From Pseudophaeomoniella oleicola (Eukaryota > Ascomycota > Eurotiomycetes > Phaeomoniellales > Phaeomoniellaceae): a stretch of DNA of 64,000 bases. This document shows, one piece after another, positions 1 to 10,323 of the stretch. The translations under genes and the position numbers were made by a program. The number at the start of each line of letters is the position of its first letter. Position 1 is the stretch's first letter. The stretch is from the NCBI GenBank assembly GCA_003868215.1, contig QWDQ01000009.1, positions 124,001 to 188,000 on the forward strand, read 5' to 3'. The notes beneath the pieces are model-generated. The model saw nothing but the letters and a program-made list of their open reading frames with translations. It ran no database searches and was not told the DNA's origin.

Positions 1-1
1 C

Positions 2-523
2 AAGGTAGCAGCCATCAACCACGGAACCTACTTCTACCACGCCGCCCAAGAAGGTCTTTTGGCAAACGACACCAACATCCACGCTGGTATTCGCACCACC
101 CTATCCGGTCTCTCCGACTACGACAACGACGGTTACTGCGGTTTCACCCGAGTTGAGGCTCGCGAGATTGACACCATCGGTACCGAGGGTATCATCAAGA
201 GGATCAGGGAGCGGGTTCCCAAGGACGGTCCAGTCTACCTCTCAATCGATATCGATACTCTCGATCCCGCTTTCGCCCCTGGTACGGGAACTCCTGAGAC
301 TGGTGGCTGGACTACTCGTGAATTGAGAACCATCATCCGTGGTCTTGAGGGTATCAACTTGATCGCAGCCGATATCGTTGAGGTTGCACCAGCCTATGAT
401 ACCAATGCGGAATTGACAACCATGGCGGCTGCGGACACTTTGTTCGAGGTCATGACCATCATGGTGAAGAACGGTCCTCTCAGTGTCAAGGAGACTGCTC
501 AGCACGACACTCTGGAGATGTAA
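2..523 (+). CDS. Agmatinase / ureohydrolase family, 3' part only
   Basis: This is the C-terminal 173 residues of a manganese-dependent ureohydrolase. The frame is open from base 2, so the gene starts before the window. The piece begins KVAAINHGTYFYHAAQEGLL. The metal-binding motif SIDIDTLDP lies at about 242-268, followed by the AFAPGTGTPETGGW stretch that forms the end of the active site in arginases and agmatinases. A further family segment, IAADIVEVAPAYD, follows. Agmatinases cleave agmatine to putrescine and urea, and some fungal members act on guanidinobutyrate instead. The long GTGTPETGG form and the sequence N-terminal to it fit the agmatinase branch better than arginase, but substrate cannot be read from this fragment. 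Family identity is secure; the exact substrate is inferred. Confidence 0.88.
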   Translation, partial: KVAAINHGTYFYHAAQEGLLANDTNIHAGIRTTLSGLSDYDNDGYCGFTRVEAREIDTIGTEGIIKRIRERVPKDGPVYLSIDIDTLDPAFAPGTGTPETGGWTTRELRTIIRGLEGINLIAADIVEVAPAYDTNAELTTMAAADTLFEVMTIMVKNGPLSVKETAQHDTLEM

Positions 524-1329
524 ATAGCCTTGAGTTGAAAAGTGTGGAGAGGGATCGAGTGAAAGTGGAATGCCGAGACAAGAAACTGACTGGCTTTCAG
601 AAGATAAATCTTAGAGAGAGAGAGAATTGAAAACAGTCATATTCCATCAACCAAATGAACCCCAGGCCTAGAGAGCTTTTCGTCTAGATTGTGAATCATT
701 GCGCATAACCGTGAAATGGAGATACGAATGCACAGCCCAGGTCTCTCCACAAAGCGAAAACATGAACTAAATTACCAAACGTTCAGTGCTGACTGCAGCA
801 AAAAGCACAGCCCTGACCAATCATCAGAATCATAGTAATGGGTTTTTTCAACAGATCTGAATATGCTAAGTAGGCCGTTTCCATGCTACAGGCTGCTCGG
901 GCCTGCTGCCTGCTTGCCTGCAGCGGCCAACCAATGACGATCCCCATGGAGGATTTATCTTGCATTCAGCCCCCAGTCCCCCAGCATATCACACGCCTAT
1001 CGATATGCGTTGAGGAGACTCTGTCCTGCAGGCTTCACCGTCTACTACACAAGAGTAGGCTTTCCTTCCGGTCTTTCTCTTCTGATTGAACACTTCTGCA
1101 GGCGCGGGGTTTCAACACAAGCCAGATAGTGATGCCTGATCCTGGGACCCCGAACCCAGATGGACTGGGAAGTACATATATATTGACACTTTTGGTCCGG
1201 TCTCTCCTGAAGCAGAGATTCTTCTAAATTTGGTCAATAGTCGACTACTGTCAGAACTGCGGACTATAACCCAATTGCTCTATACTAGAAGCAGAGCAAT
1301 AACCCTCTTGTGTCCCGTACCTTGCCATC
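524..1329. other. Intergenic region between agmatinase and the AAA ATPase
   Basis: About 800 bases with no convincing coding frame. It holds the agmatinase 3' UTR and the promoter of the downstream ATPase. A short GA-rich run lies near 614-627. A TATATATTG-like AT element lies near 1175, about 150 bases before the ATPase start. No RNA gene was recognised. Confidence 0.6.
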
Positions 1330-3669
1330 ATGTCCCTATGTGTGCCAGTTGACAACGTCTTCCATGAACCTCTGCCACTCGACTCTCAGGCCGACGTTTC
1401 GGATGTTGATTCAGGCTCAAATGCCTCCGAGGAGGCCGAGGACTCGGCTGTCGATGAGACCAAACCACAACCTGGCATGAGGGCGGAGACTAAGAACCTC
1501 TACGAAGGCCATCCTAAATGTGGTTGTTGCATCAATTGGATCGAGAAACTACCTCAAAGCACTCTGGATAGCATCAAGGCCTCCAAGAAGACCCGGGAGT
1601 ATGCCGTCATCGTCCGTCATAGGAAGGCAACGACCGCGCTTGATGGGGAGTTGAAGCTCGACTCCATCATCGTGCAGAGTCCCTTGTTAAAACCGATCCT
1701 TACAAAGGCATTCGAGGGTCTCTCAGGCGTCGTCGCAAGTCTCGACAGACTGGAATTCAGTTCACCATTCGCGCCCTTCTTTCACCGCTGGGCGGAGTTC
1801 GAGGAGGCACGCTCTGAAGCTCAGGGAGAGACCAGGGTTCACGCCGATCTCCTCTACGATATCTTGCACAAACAGATTGAGCAGGATATCAAGGCGAGTT
1901 CAGACCTGATCAAGCACGGTGCGATCACATTTGACTACCTCTGGACACTGTTCACCCCGGGTGAGCTTCTCGTCTGTAGTCAAGGTGGACAAAACTCGGC
2001 ACGCATGATCATCAGGCCGGAGTACTTCAGAGATCCAAACAACAAGGAGATCACAGCATACACAGTGATCTGTAGATACATCGATGTGGGCCGTCTAGGA
2101 CTCGGCTACGCTACGTCCGCTCTAATCCTCCCGAGGTTCAGCGGTATGGGGCCCATCTCCGAGCTGATGTTCGAGGATGTGAAAGATCAGACCAAAGACG
2201 GCGGAGTGCTTGCGATGCCAGCGAAATCACGACCAGACTTCGACACCCTTCGCACCACGTTGATTGCGCGTGGAAGACGATTCGAAGAGCTCAAAGGCTA
2301 CCACTACAAACAATACGACGGTGACATGGAGGAGAAGGTTCGTCGACCCAGAAAGGAAGTGGCCATAAGTCGCAGGGTAAGCATGGTCCGTCCACCAAAC
2401 ACACTGCCATCTCACATTTAGCAGATCTCTTCGCGTATCGTCATCGACGGTGAAGCATACGAGAATCATGCACTCGATACTCAGATCAATCTGTTGCCAT
2501 TGGCTACGGATATCCTCGCACATAACGACGATTCAGCGCCGGTTTATGATGAAGATGACGGGTATTACGCAAACACCATGCGAGACAAAATTCGGTTCCG
2601 AATGAAAAACATCAAAAGAGGTAATTATCGGTGCAAGCTATGTGCCTATCTCGCTGATTTGGTGTAGAATCCTCTCGCTTGACCGACGATCAATTGATGA
2701 TCTGTAGTCCAAAAGTCAAAGGATACTCTTTGAAGACCAAAGCTTGGGGTGAGTGTGCGGATCTCAACGGCGACATGAGCCGAACGCTGACTGCTCTGAC
2801 TTCCAGGCGAGTTCTTTGTCGATTATGTTCATGACATAGCATTTCACAAGGACGCCTTCGATAGTATCGTTTTGGCCGAGAACTACAAAGAACTCATTTC
2901 CTCGTTTGTCACGAGACACTTGAGCAACACAGACACTTTCGACGACTTCATTCCCGGTAAGGGCCGGGGGTTGATCATTCTTCTGTCTGGTGAGCCGGGT
3001 GTTGGCAAGACATTGACAGCCGAGTCCGTCGCTGAGGAGATGCAAGCCCCTCTCTATGCTTTGGGCGCTGGAGAACTGGGGTCTCAAGCCGACGATGTCG
3101 ACCGGAAGCTCAACGATGTACTCGAGCTCTGCACTCGATGGAGGGCGGTCCTCCTCCTCGATGAGGCCGATGTCTTCCTCGAGCAACGAAGCACATCGGA
3201 CATGGAACGCAATAAAATCGTTTCCGGTAAGTCACTGTGATCCTTTCTTGAGCACTGCATAGCTGATCGCTTGTTCAACCATGCAGTCTTCCTCCGTGTC
3301 CTCGAGTACTATGAAGGTATGATGTTCATGACCACAAATCGCGTATCGGCATTTGACGCCGCATTCCGCTCCCGCATCCATATCAACATGGACTATCCTC
3401 CGCTCAATGCCGCAGCCCGCAAAGCTATCTGGTCGAAGTTCCTCAACGGTTCGACTGGGCATGGTACCATCACCGCCGAACAGGTCAACGCTCTGTCGGA
3501 GAAGCCAATGAATGGAAGGGAGATCAAGAACTCGATCAAGATCGCGAGTCTGTTGGCAGGACACAAGAAGGAGCCATTGGGTCTGGGGCATTTGTCGACA
3601 GTGTTAGCTGCCAACGGATTTGGAGGCGATGGCGGCTACGTGCTCGAGAATGACTTCCGGGTCTTCTAA
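1330..3669 (+). CDS. AAA-family ATPase with fungal N-terminal domain (five exons)
   Basis: Exons 1330-2376, 2425-2620, 2668-2748, 2807-3226 and 3287-3669 give a 708-residue protein. All joins keep frame, and the introns are 46-60 nt. The first acceptor could instead be at 2421, adding one Gln. Residues 1-60 are acidic and disordered. A long middle region (about 60-430) looks like the uncharacterised domain that precedes AAA modules in many Pezizomycotina proteins. The AAA core has Walker A GEPGVGKT at 503-510, Walker B LLLDEAD with D560/E561, a sensor-1-like MTTNR, and an AFRSRIHI segment containing the expected arginine finger. Such proteins often occur in large families in filamentous fungi; substrates are unknown. 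ATPase identity is certain from motifs; the biological role is not known. Confidence 0.9.
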
Positions 3670-4714
3670 GCGATGACCTACGGGTGTGAATTCATCATTC
3701 CAGGACATGTCTGCTGTGCTTTTCGTCGCTAGGTTGTGTCCTTTGAATTGTATCGGTCAGTGAATCAAAAGGTGTCTACTCGCCAGCCATTGAAATCTTT
3801 CTTCCAGATCAATTAGATATATCAAATAGCCCTACCAAGAACCGGCCGACAGCTCTTCATAGATTCCTGGGCTTCTTTCCTTGAGACATTACTCTTGCTT
3901 GATAGTCCACGAACACGTAGACATCGTAGCCAGCAGTACACAGTAATGCTTTTCGGTCACCTTACCTACCTTGCATGGATACAAATAGATATATCCTGTA
4001 AAGCCGCAAGATCTCTTGATCCGAGAGCAATGTACTTAGCAGATATGTTAATCATCCAGAACAGAAGAGCAAGCGATGCTGACCAAGTTGATGTTCCTCG
4101 GTAATTCACGTCTTGGCGACCGCCCTATCTGAACCGAACAACACTAATCCCAACATGGTTAAGCCCATGTCATCGCAAGGGCGCGCAGCATTTTGATTAT
4201 CGTAGGAAGATTCCAACCGCTGATTTAATAAGGATAAGCACTTCACAACTTGGTAAGCAGAGGAACTAATTAACTTAATTAGTACATACAAAGAAATGGT
4301 CACTACTGTAATTACTACTGGGAGTCATACTATATCCCTTCTCCCCTGCAGTAATGCGTGTCACCATAGTATTTCCATTGGGATTGCCATTGAGTTGTAC
4401 GGACTTCTGCATGTTACCTTTACCCTTTTCATCATCCCGGATTGGAAGATCGGCTCTTCTAACCCCATATTATCATCTCAGCTCAGTTACGGTGAGGAGG
4501 AAGAGTGGTAGTGGTGGTGGTGGTGGTGGTGGTGGTGGTGGTGTGTGAGTCAGCAGAGACCGTCTTCTACATCTACTATTCCACACACTCCTTTCTTCCC
4601 TTTCTTCTTCTTTTCCTTCCTCTATTCTTGTTCTTACCCTTCCCATTCTCCCACTTGGGCTCATCGTACTCTCATCTCGTCCTTCCGAGAGCACAGAGAG
4701 TGGGCCGGTCAACA
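3670..4714. other. Intergenic region upstream of the homeobox/C2H2 gene
   Basis: About 1 kb without a supportable gene. AT-rich stretches (such as 4258-4290) precede a (GTG)n tract at 4511-4543. A pyrimidine-rich leader (about 4560-4660) then runs to the start codon of the transcription factor. The last 210 bases happen to stay open in the frame of the downstream gene. That frame would encode polyvaline and hydrophobic runs and is more likely 5' UTR. Confidence 0.6.
4511..4543 (+). repeat. (GTG)n microsatellite in the 5' leader of the homeobox gene
   Basis: An uninterrupted GTG/GGT triplet run about 170-200 bases before the ATG at 4715. It is likely to vary in length between strains. Confidence 0.9.
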
Positions 4715-7237
4715 ATGGATGACTACTTTGATTTCGACGAGGCGTCTGGCATCCAGCCCTCGCTCGGAAGAAGCCTCGCTTCCGATCAAGTCGATGCAAG
4801 TGAGTCAGACTTGGTTGGGTCTTTCGAGTCCCTGCTTTGGGATAAGACAGCATCGCTTCCGACCGATCATCCTGTCCATTATGCATCAGGGGTAGGCACC
4901 TCCATGCCTGCTGTGCCGCCTTACAATCTCTCAGCCTTCGACGGCGCCCTTCCGGTACAGCGGGCTAAGGAACCTTGTGAACTATGCAGGCAAATGGGCA
5001 TGGATTGCTTTATCGCTCAAAAGGAAGCGCTGTCACGTGGCTGCACGTGTTGCATTTCCCTCTACCGCGAGTGCAGTTTCACCCATAAACAGACACCCGG
5101 CGTGTGGATGGCAACATTGGACCCCGTGGGTGAAGACGTCCAGAAAGAGAGCGGAGGTCATGTTGGCAAGGCCTTTATGAAGTCGCTCCTCGGTTCATAC
5201 ATCGCTGATGACGCACACCGTAAAAGTGGTGGACGTCTGAGTCGGGATGCGGTTAAGATCCTGAAAGCCTGGCTAGCTACACACGCTGATCACCCGTATC
5301 CGACAGAGCAAGAGAAAGAGGATCTGAAACAGTTGACAGGTCTCAAGAAGAATCAGATCACTAATTGGCTGGCAAACGCACGCCGTCGAGGCAAAGTCAG
5401 GTCGGCATCCGAAGACTCCCACCCGGGAGCGGTGAAAATCCCTCACGATGCGTCCACAAACTCAAACTGGGAAAACATGAATCCCCTCGAACGTTGGAAG
5501 ATATCGCCTCCCGAGAACGAACCGGCTGAAATCAATGCCATTGCCAAAGCTGTGTCCAACAACCCCTATCCTAATGGGCGCAATCTCTCATCATCTTCAT
5601 TGAGCCGGTCTCGTCAGAATTCCAGCCATCATCAGTCGTCTACGAGCAATGACGAATCAAGTTCCATGTTCCAAGCACCTTCAACCAGTTCCTTCGCGAC
5701 TGAACAATCCAGTGTATCATCCTCGCTGCTTTCTGGATCCGCATATTCTCACGGTTCACTCAGAGATAGAAAAGACAGAAGACGCCGTAGAAGAAACCCC
5801 ATGACCAATAGGGCGACTGTGCCTCAGAAGCCTCGTGCCGCTCGCATATTTCAATGCACTTTTTGTACTGAATCTTTTGCTGCCAAGTATGACTGGAGCA
5901 GACATGAGAAATCTCTGCACTTGGCGTTGGAACGGTGGACCTGCGCTCCTGCTGGTGGTACCCTTGAGCAGAACGGAATACCTCACTGCGTCTTCTGCTT
6001 GGCCACCAATCCCGACGCAGCTCACCTTGAAGTCCACAACCATGGCGCATGTGAAGAGAAGACGCTTCAGGAAAGAACGTTCTATCGCAAGGATCATTTG
6101 CGCCAGCATCTAAGGCTCCTTCACGGGAGCGTACTTCAGCCACACATGGAAGCTTGGAAATCACAGACAACGTCTATCAAATCGAGCTGCGGCTTCTGTC
6201 CTGCTGAGTTCTCGACGTGGAACCAGCGTACGGATCATCTGGCTGCCCACTTCAAGAATGGGTCAGACATGAGCGGTTGGACAGGATCCTGGGGCTTGGA
6301 ACCTCATGTGGAGCGCCTCGTAGAGAATGCGGTACCACCGTATATGATAGCTCAAGAACGAGCTTCGATGAACCCCTTTGTTGCTGTTCAACGGACGTCG
6401 TCCGCGTCGACCGCATCCCAGAACAATGGACAACCTGTGTCTCAGTCCTTGGCAGAGAACAGTACCAGTGAGAGCATCTCTGAGGACCAATGGCATCGAG
6501 ATTCGAACTGTTGGCGACGATGCGAAGCAGTATTGTCGCGGTTCATCCAGGAACAGATGAAATTGGGGCATACGCCAACAGATGCACAGCTGCAGTCGAG
6601 AACTCGCTTGGCTTTATATGGCGATGATGATCCATGGAATCAGACCCCTGCTGACAACAAGCAATGGCTTGCGTTTGTCAAGAAGCAGAACGGTCTGGAT
6701 AACGGTGAAGGTGGCGATCTTGAGCCGCCAAAACAAGCCAACGGAGAGACATGCACGAGGATCGAACAATTGCCGATGGATCCACCGTTTTGTATACCTG
6801 GGAAGCGTGTCCGGGAAAGGAGGTTGAAAAGGAGTTCTGGATCAGGGAGTACACCTGCCGCCACCGGCTCTACACCTCAGTCTGTCGTTGCTCAATCATC
6901 TCTGGGAGCAACGGCTGTAGATCAAATCGACTTGAGCTCTCTCGACCTGGCTATGATCGACGACAGCTTGGACCTTAGCAAGATCGATCTGAACGAATTT
7001 GCATCCGGTGGCGGCGTGCATCATCCACCAGACCTTGACATTTTGGAAGTCTCAGATGTCTTTTCAGGACCCGGTCTGGAAATGGACTTCAGCTCGGGTC
7101 CCCTATCCCCCAAGTTCAGTCCGACGATGACTGGACACGCATCCGAGCAGCAGCAGCAGCAGCAGCAGCAGGACTATAGTAACCTTGACCTGGATATCAA
7201 CCAACTGGCCAATTATTCACAGAGTTTCCGCCATTGA
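4715..7237 (+). CDS. KN-type homeobox plus C2H2 zinc-finger transcription factor
   Basis: A single exon of 840 residues. The ATG at 4715 (AACAATGG) is preferred over the in-frame upstream extension, which would begin with polyvaline. A cysteine-rich patch lies at about residues 87-125 (CELCRQMGMDC..., then CTCC and a further Cys). A TALE/KN homeodomain at about 182-227 has the typical NQITNWLANARRR third helix. A serine-rich linker follows. C2H2-like fingers start at about 378 (FQCTFCTESF...H...H), with more His/Cys pairs at about 450-470 and a finger at about 491 (CGFCPAEF...H...H). A run of eight glutamines near 812-819 lies in the acidic C-terminus, which is a likely activation region. Fungal proteins with this layout are nuclear regulators of development or conidiation. 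Targets are unknown. Confidence 0.9.
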   Translation: MDDYFDFDEASGIQPSLGRSLASDQVDASESDLVGSFESLLWDKTASLPTDHPVHYASGVGTSMPAVPPYNLSAFDGALPVQRAKEPCELCRQMGMDCFIAQKEALSRGCTCCISLYRECSFTHKQTPGVWMATLDPVGEDVQKESGGHVGKAFMKSLLGSYIADDAHRKSGGRLSRDAVKILKAWLATHADHPYPTEQEKEDLKQLTGLKKNQITNWLANARRRGKVRSASEDSHPGAVKIPHDASTNSNWENMNPLERWKISPPENEPAEINAIAKAVSNNPYPNGRNLSSSSLSRSRQNSSHHQSSTSNDESSSMFQAPSTSSFATEQSSVSSSLLSGSAYSHGSLRDRKDRRRRRRNPMTNRATVPQKPRAARIFQCTFCTESFAAKYDWSRHEKSLHLALERWTCAPAGGTLEQNGIPHCVFCLATNPDAAHLEVHNHGACEEKTLQERTFYRKDHLRQHLRLLHGSVLQPHMEAWKSQTTSIKSSCGFCPAEFSTWNQRTDHLAAHFKNGSDMSGWTGSWGLEPHVERLVENAVPPYMIAQERASMNPFVAVQRTSSASTASQNNGQPVSQSLAENSTSESISEDQWHRDSNCWRRCEAVLSRFIQEQMKLGHTPTDAQLQSRTRLALYGDDDPWNQTPADNKQWLAFVKKQNGLDNGEGGDLEPPKQANGETCTRIEQLPMDPPFCIPGKRVRERRLKRSSGSGSTPAATGSTPQSVVAQSSLGATAVDQIDLSSLDLAMIDDSLDLSKIDLNEFASGGGVHHPPDLDILEVSDVFSGPGLEMDFSSGPLSPKFSPTMTGHASEQQQQQQQQDYSNLDLDINQLANYSQSFRH
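7148..7171 (+). repeat. (CAG)8 tract encoding polyglutamine
   Basis: Eight perfect CAG codons near the 3' end of the homeobox/C2H2 gene. It is a pure codon run, so slippage is expected. Confidence 0.95.
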
Positions 7238-7950
7238 AATGAAGGCGCATATGTCTCTTTTTAAGAGTATGAGGACGAGAGCATGAAAATAAAGAAAAAT
7301 TGCAAGTCAAGCTGGAACGGAGGGGAATCTCATCATTCTTATCATAACGAAATACACAAACAGTAAACAGGGATAGGCAGGCACAGTACAGCACAGGGCG
7401 TATATTTCTTCTTAGCGAAGGTAGTAATAGTAAATAAATTAACATTAACACGAAATTGAATTGATTGATCCCATTAAGGTAATAGCAGGCACTTGATTAC
7501 AATGTTAAAATCCGAAGGGCGTAATTACATGTGTGTGATGATGAAGAAAGACAAGAAGACAAGAAGGCTTACGGAGTACCTATCTAATACCTACCTACTC
7601 TAATCACAGGGCGTCAACGTCAACATCAACGTCAGCTTCATCATTCATCATCATCACGCCCTACGATCAATCTCTCTCCCTCTTTCTCTCCCTCTTTCTT
7701 CCTTTCTTAATTCCCTCCCCCCTTGACCGACTTGTTTGGCTTGGCTCATCTCAGCTAATTACCTTAATTCCCCCATCCATTCTCCGACTCCTACATGTAT
7801 GGTAAGGTAAAGTAAATCCGTTCTGATTCCTTTCCTCAGAAAAGGGGGGGGAGGGGATGAGAGAGAGAAATTTAAAAATGGAAGAATGGAAGAATGGAAT
7901 GGTAGCCAGTGATTAGCGCCCTCCTCCTCGATTCTGTTCAAGGGGGTCAA

Positions 7951-7970
7951 CCAGCCAGCCAGCCAGCCAG
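7951..7970 (+). repeat. (CCAG)5 tandem repeat
   Basis: Five tetranucleotide units in an intergenic region. Confidence 0.9.
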
Positions 7971-8179
7971 GGCATTGATTATAAATAATCATTGATATGC
8001 TCTACATATCAATTAAAATATTTGAGTCGAATCCTGTTTACCTACCATACCTAGGTACCTAAGGTAGGTATCTATACCATCTATCTAATTATCTAGATAA
8101 TCTCAACTCACGAATTTGACTAATTTAGTAACTCAAAAGATAATTAATTAAGTAATTGTTAAATCAAGTCCCCAGGGTA

Positions 8180-8200
8180 TGGTCTGGTCTGGTCTGGTCT
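8180..8200 (+). repeat. (GGTCT)4 tandem repeat
   Basis: Four copies of GGTCT in AT-rich intergenic sequence. Confidence 0.9.
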
Positions 8201-8693
8201 AACTATCAAAGAAAGATCCCAAGATCAAGATAAGATAGATAGATACAGCTGGACAGGGAGGGAGGGGCATGTGTTGCGTATGTTATGTTGCATTGCGTTG
8301 CTTATCGCGGCTAATTAAGTTATCGCTGTATTACTCTAAGACCAAGGAAAAAGAAAGGAATTAGCATGTGAAAATCGTTTGAAAATGTAGAGTTTGGATG
8401 GGGAGAGAGTGAGGGTTGAAATGGAATGTTAAGCAGTCAACATTTCTCTTTTTCTTTCTCTCCCTTGTTGAAAGTCTGACAAGGTATACTCGTTTTCTTT
8501 CTGTTGAATCTACTCACGGTGGTAGGATCTCGTGTTTTGTAGTGTTAGGAGATCCGAAGTGATTTTGTTTTGTCACAAGTTCGATACAAGCGAGGGTGAT
8601 CCTGATCAGCGCTTATGGGAGGGGAGGGCAGGGCAGGCTGCGCATGACCGAAACATAACCAGGCAACGACTATAACATATACACACACACGAT

Positions 8694-9911
8694 ATGACCG
8701 ACTCGATTGATAGATCCGATATGATGAGGATCGCGGGGATATCTCCTGCTCCTCCGCCTGCGCCTCGCTCTTCGACCGATCTTTCCTCCCTATACACGTA
8801 CTTGCCGTCAGCAGTCAAATCGCGAATTCCTCGATTAAAGTCCATTCGGAAGACGATGCGCTGGGCAAACATACAGGACATACCTTCTTCCAGAATCCCG
8901 GTCCCCGTGCCGTCGTCAGCTTCGTCGTATCCGTCTGAGCTGCGTCCGAAGAGCGCAGGGTCGATTCCGGGTTTATATGATCCATCCTTCTTTGGCTACA
9001 GTAATAGCGGCAGGGAATTGGTGACAAGAGATCAGTATCTGGCGTTGACTGCCACACGGCCTGACACGCCATATTCAATGCCGTCGCTCACTCGGTCATC
9101 ATCGCCGGCATCTTCACGCCTGGAGACACCCAATGATGGTAGCGAAGCGTCGGCTGGCAGTTCAAGACAGTATAACAAATCACGTCCGTTGAGCTTGGAT
9201 GCCCAGCTTCTCGTGCCACTCCCGCACGCACATCCGGAAAGACGGGATGCTGCGGAAACAGATCTTTCGATCTATCAACGCGATGACTATACCATCCCCA
9301 TTCCCGCCCTTACTCTCCTGAGTCTCGCCTCTCGTCGCGGCACTTCGCCTGACGTTTCCCGCTTGCTCACTTTTGACGCGCTCTATTACCTGCTCCGTAC
9401 GCTGCCTCCCGATATCCAACCGCACGAGCTTGACCGCCTACGATCGGCGCTACCTCCTCAACTTATGTCTCCCATGGCAGGCGGTTCCTCCTACAGCGAT
9501 GATGTTCCCTCGTCATCTAGTCAACCTCCGACGATGCTTCGCACCTTGATATCCAGTGCTCTTACGAACCTTTTCTTGTTGCTTGCTTTGCTCTTACCAT
9601 ACTTTCTGCGCTTCATGAACACGGCGTACAACTTTGAGCGCCGCCATCAGCTTTCAGAGAGACTGCTCGTATCTGTACTAGGCTTGATGGCCACGGTAGG
9701 TGAAAAGGGTATTGACATGGAGGACGTAGTGTGCAGGTTTGGAAAGACAGCCACAGGGAAATGGTTGTTGGAGTCGGCTGTTGGCTTTTGGTTAGCCGTC
9801 GTCGGGGGTGTGGGTGACGGCCTAGGTGAAGGGGCAGGGATACTGATCAGAGCTCTAAAGGAGTGTAGAATGGCTGTCGATATGCCGGACGGACCCGAAA
9901 AGGTTGATTGA
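8694..9911 (+). CDS. Unknown serine/proline-rich protein with a C-terminal membrane segment
   Basis: A single exon of 405 residues that I do not recognise. The first half is rich in Ser, Pro and Arg and looks disordered. It includes a basic patch (SRIPRLKSIRKTMRW) near residues 42-56 that could form an amphipathic helix. Residues about 200-250 are more ordered (LTLLSLASRRGTSPD..LLTFDALYYLLRTLP). A strongly hydrophobic stretch (SALTNLFLLLALLLPYFLRF) at about 288-307 is a probable membrane helix. A glycine-rich, mildly hydrophobic segment (VGFWLAVVGGVGDGLGEGAG) lies at about 362-381. The start is the first ATG of the open frame; the downstream pair of methionines at residues 10-11 is possible. 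Codon use and conserved-looking C-terminal blocks suggest a real gene. Function is unknown. Confidence 0.7.
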   Translation: MTDSIDRSDMMRIAGISPAPPPAPRSSTDLSSLYTYLPSAVKSRIPRLKSIRKTMRWANIQDIPSSRIPVPVPSSASSYPSELRPKSAGSIPGLYDPSFFGYSNSGRELVTRDQYLALTATRPDTPYSMPSLTRSSSPASSRLETPNDGSEASAGSSRQYNKSRPLSLDAQLLVPLPHAHPERRDAAETDLSIYQRDDYTIPIPALTLLSLASRRGTSPDVSRLLTFDALYYLLRTLPPDIQPHELDRLRSALPPQLMSPMAGGSSYSDDVPSSSSQPPTMLRTLISSALTNLFLLLALLLPYFLRFMNTAYNFERRHQLSERLLVSVLGLMATVGEKGIDMEDVVCRFGKTATGKWLLESAVGFWLAVVGGVGDGLGEGAGILIRALKECRMAVDMPDGPEKVD

Positions 9912-10323
9912 GACTCATGACTCGTTGTGGCTGTCTATCACGGCCGCACAAGTCATAGAGCCGTTCACCTGTGCCATGCTTTATTTGTGATTTTATTCTG
10001 TCTCTTCTCGTTTTGGGAGTAGAATGTTTGCGTTGGAATGTCGTAGAGAGGGACGGATAGTGTTACACATTAGATGCCTTATGTCTAGACGAGAGTATGA
10101 ATCACGTTATGCCCAGGGACGATGGAATTAGCAATAAGATCCAGACATGATCGAATGCTTGCTGGATTGTCCAGTACTGCGTTGTGAGTAAGGAACATCT
10201 TTGGTATTCAGATCTTCGCCATGAGGTGGTCTTATATCTGGAGATGGTGGAAGGTTGTATCGAACTGAATAAGATTGTACTGGCTTGGATCAATCAGAAA
10301 GTATCTTTTCCGATGCTTGATCG
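9912..10323. other. Convergent 3' intergenic region
   Basis: About 410 bases between two genes that converge (8694-9911 plus; 10324-11796 minus). It contains both 3' UTRs. No gene or strong hairpin was noticed. Confidence 0.6.

Larger units (their letters stand above)
7238..8693. other. AT-rich intergenic region with short tandem repeats
   Basis: About 1.45 kb with no supportable gene. It holds a (CCAG)n run at 7951-7970, a (GGTCT)n run at 8180-8200, CT-rich runs near 7672-7705 and a TACCTAGGTACCTAAGGTAGGTA cluster at about 8047-8070. A TAATTAATTAAG-like AT block lies near 8140. It is a candidate long promoter for the gene starting at 8694. Confidence 0.6.

Noticed and set aside
5756-6170. 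Minus-strand frames inside the homeobox gene
   Set aside because: Antisense shadows of the strong plus-strand coding frame.
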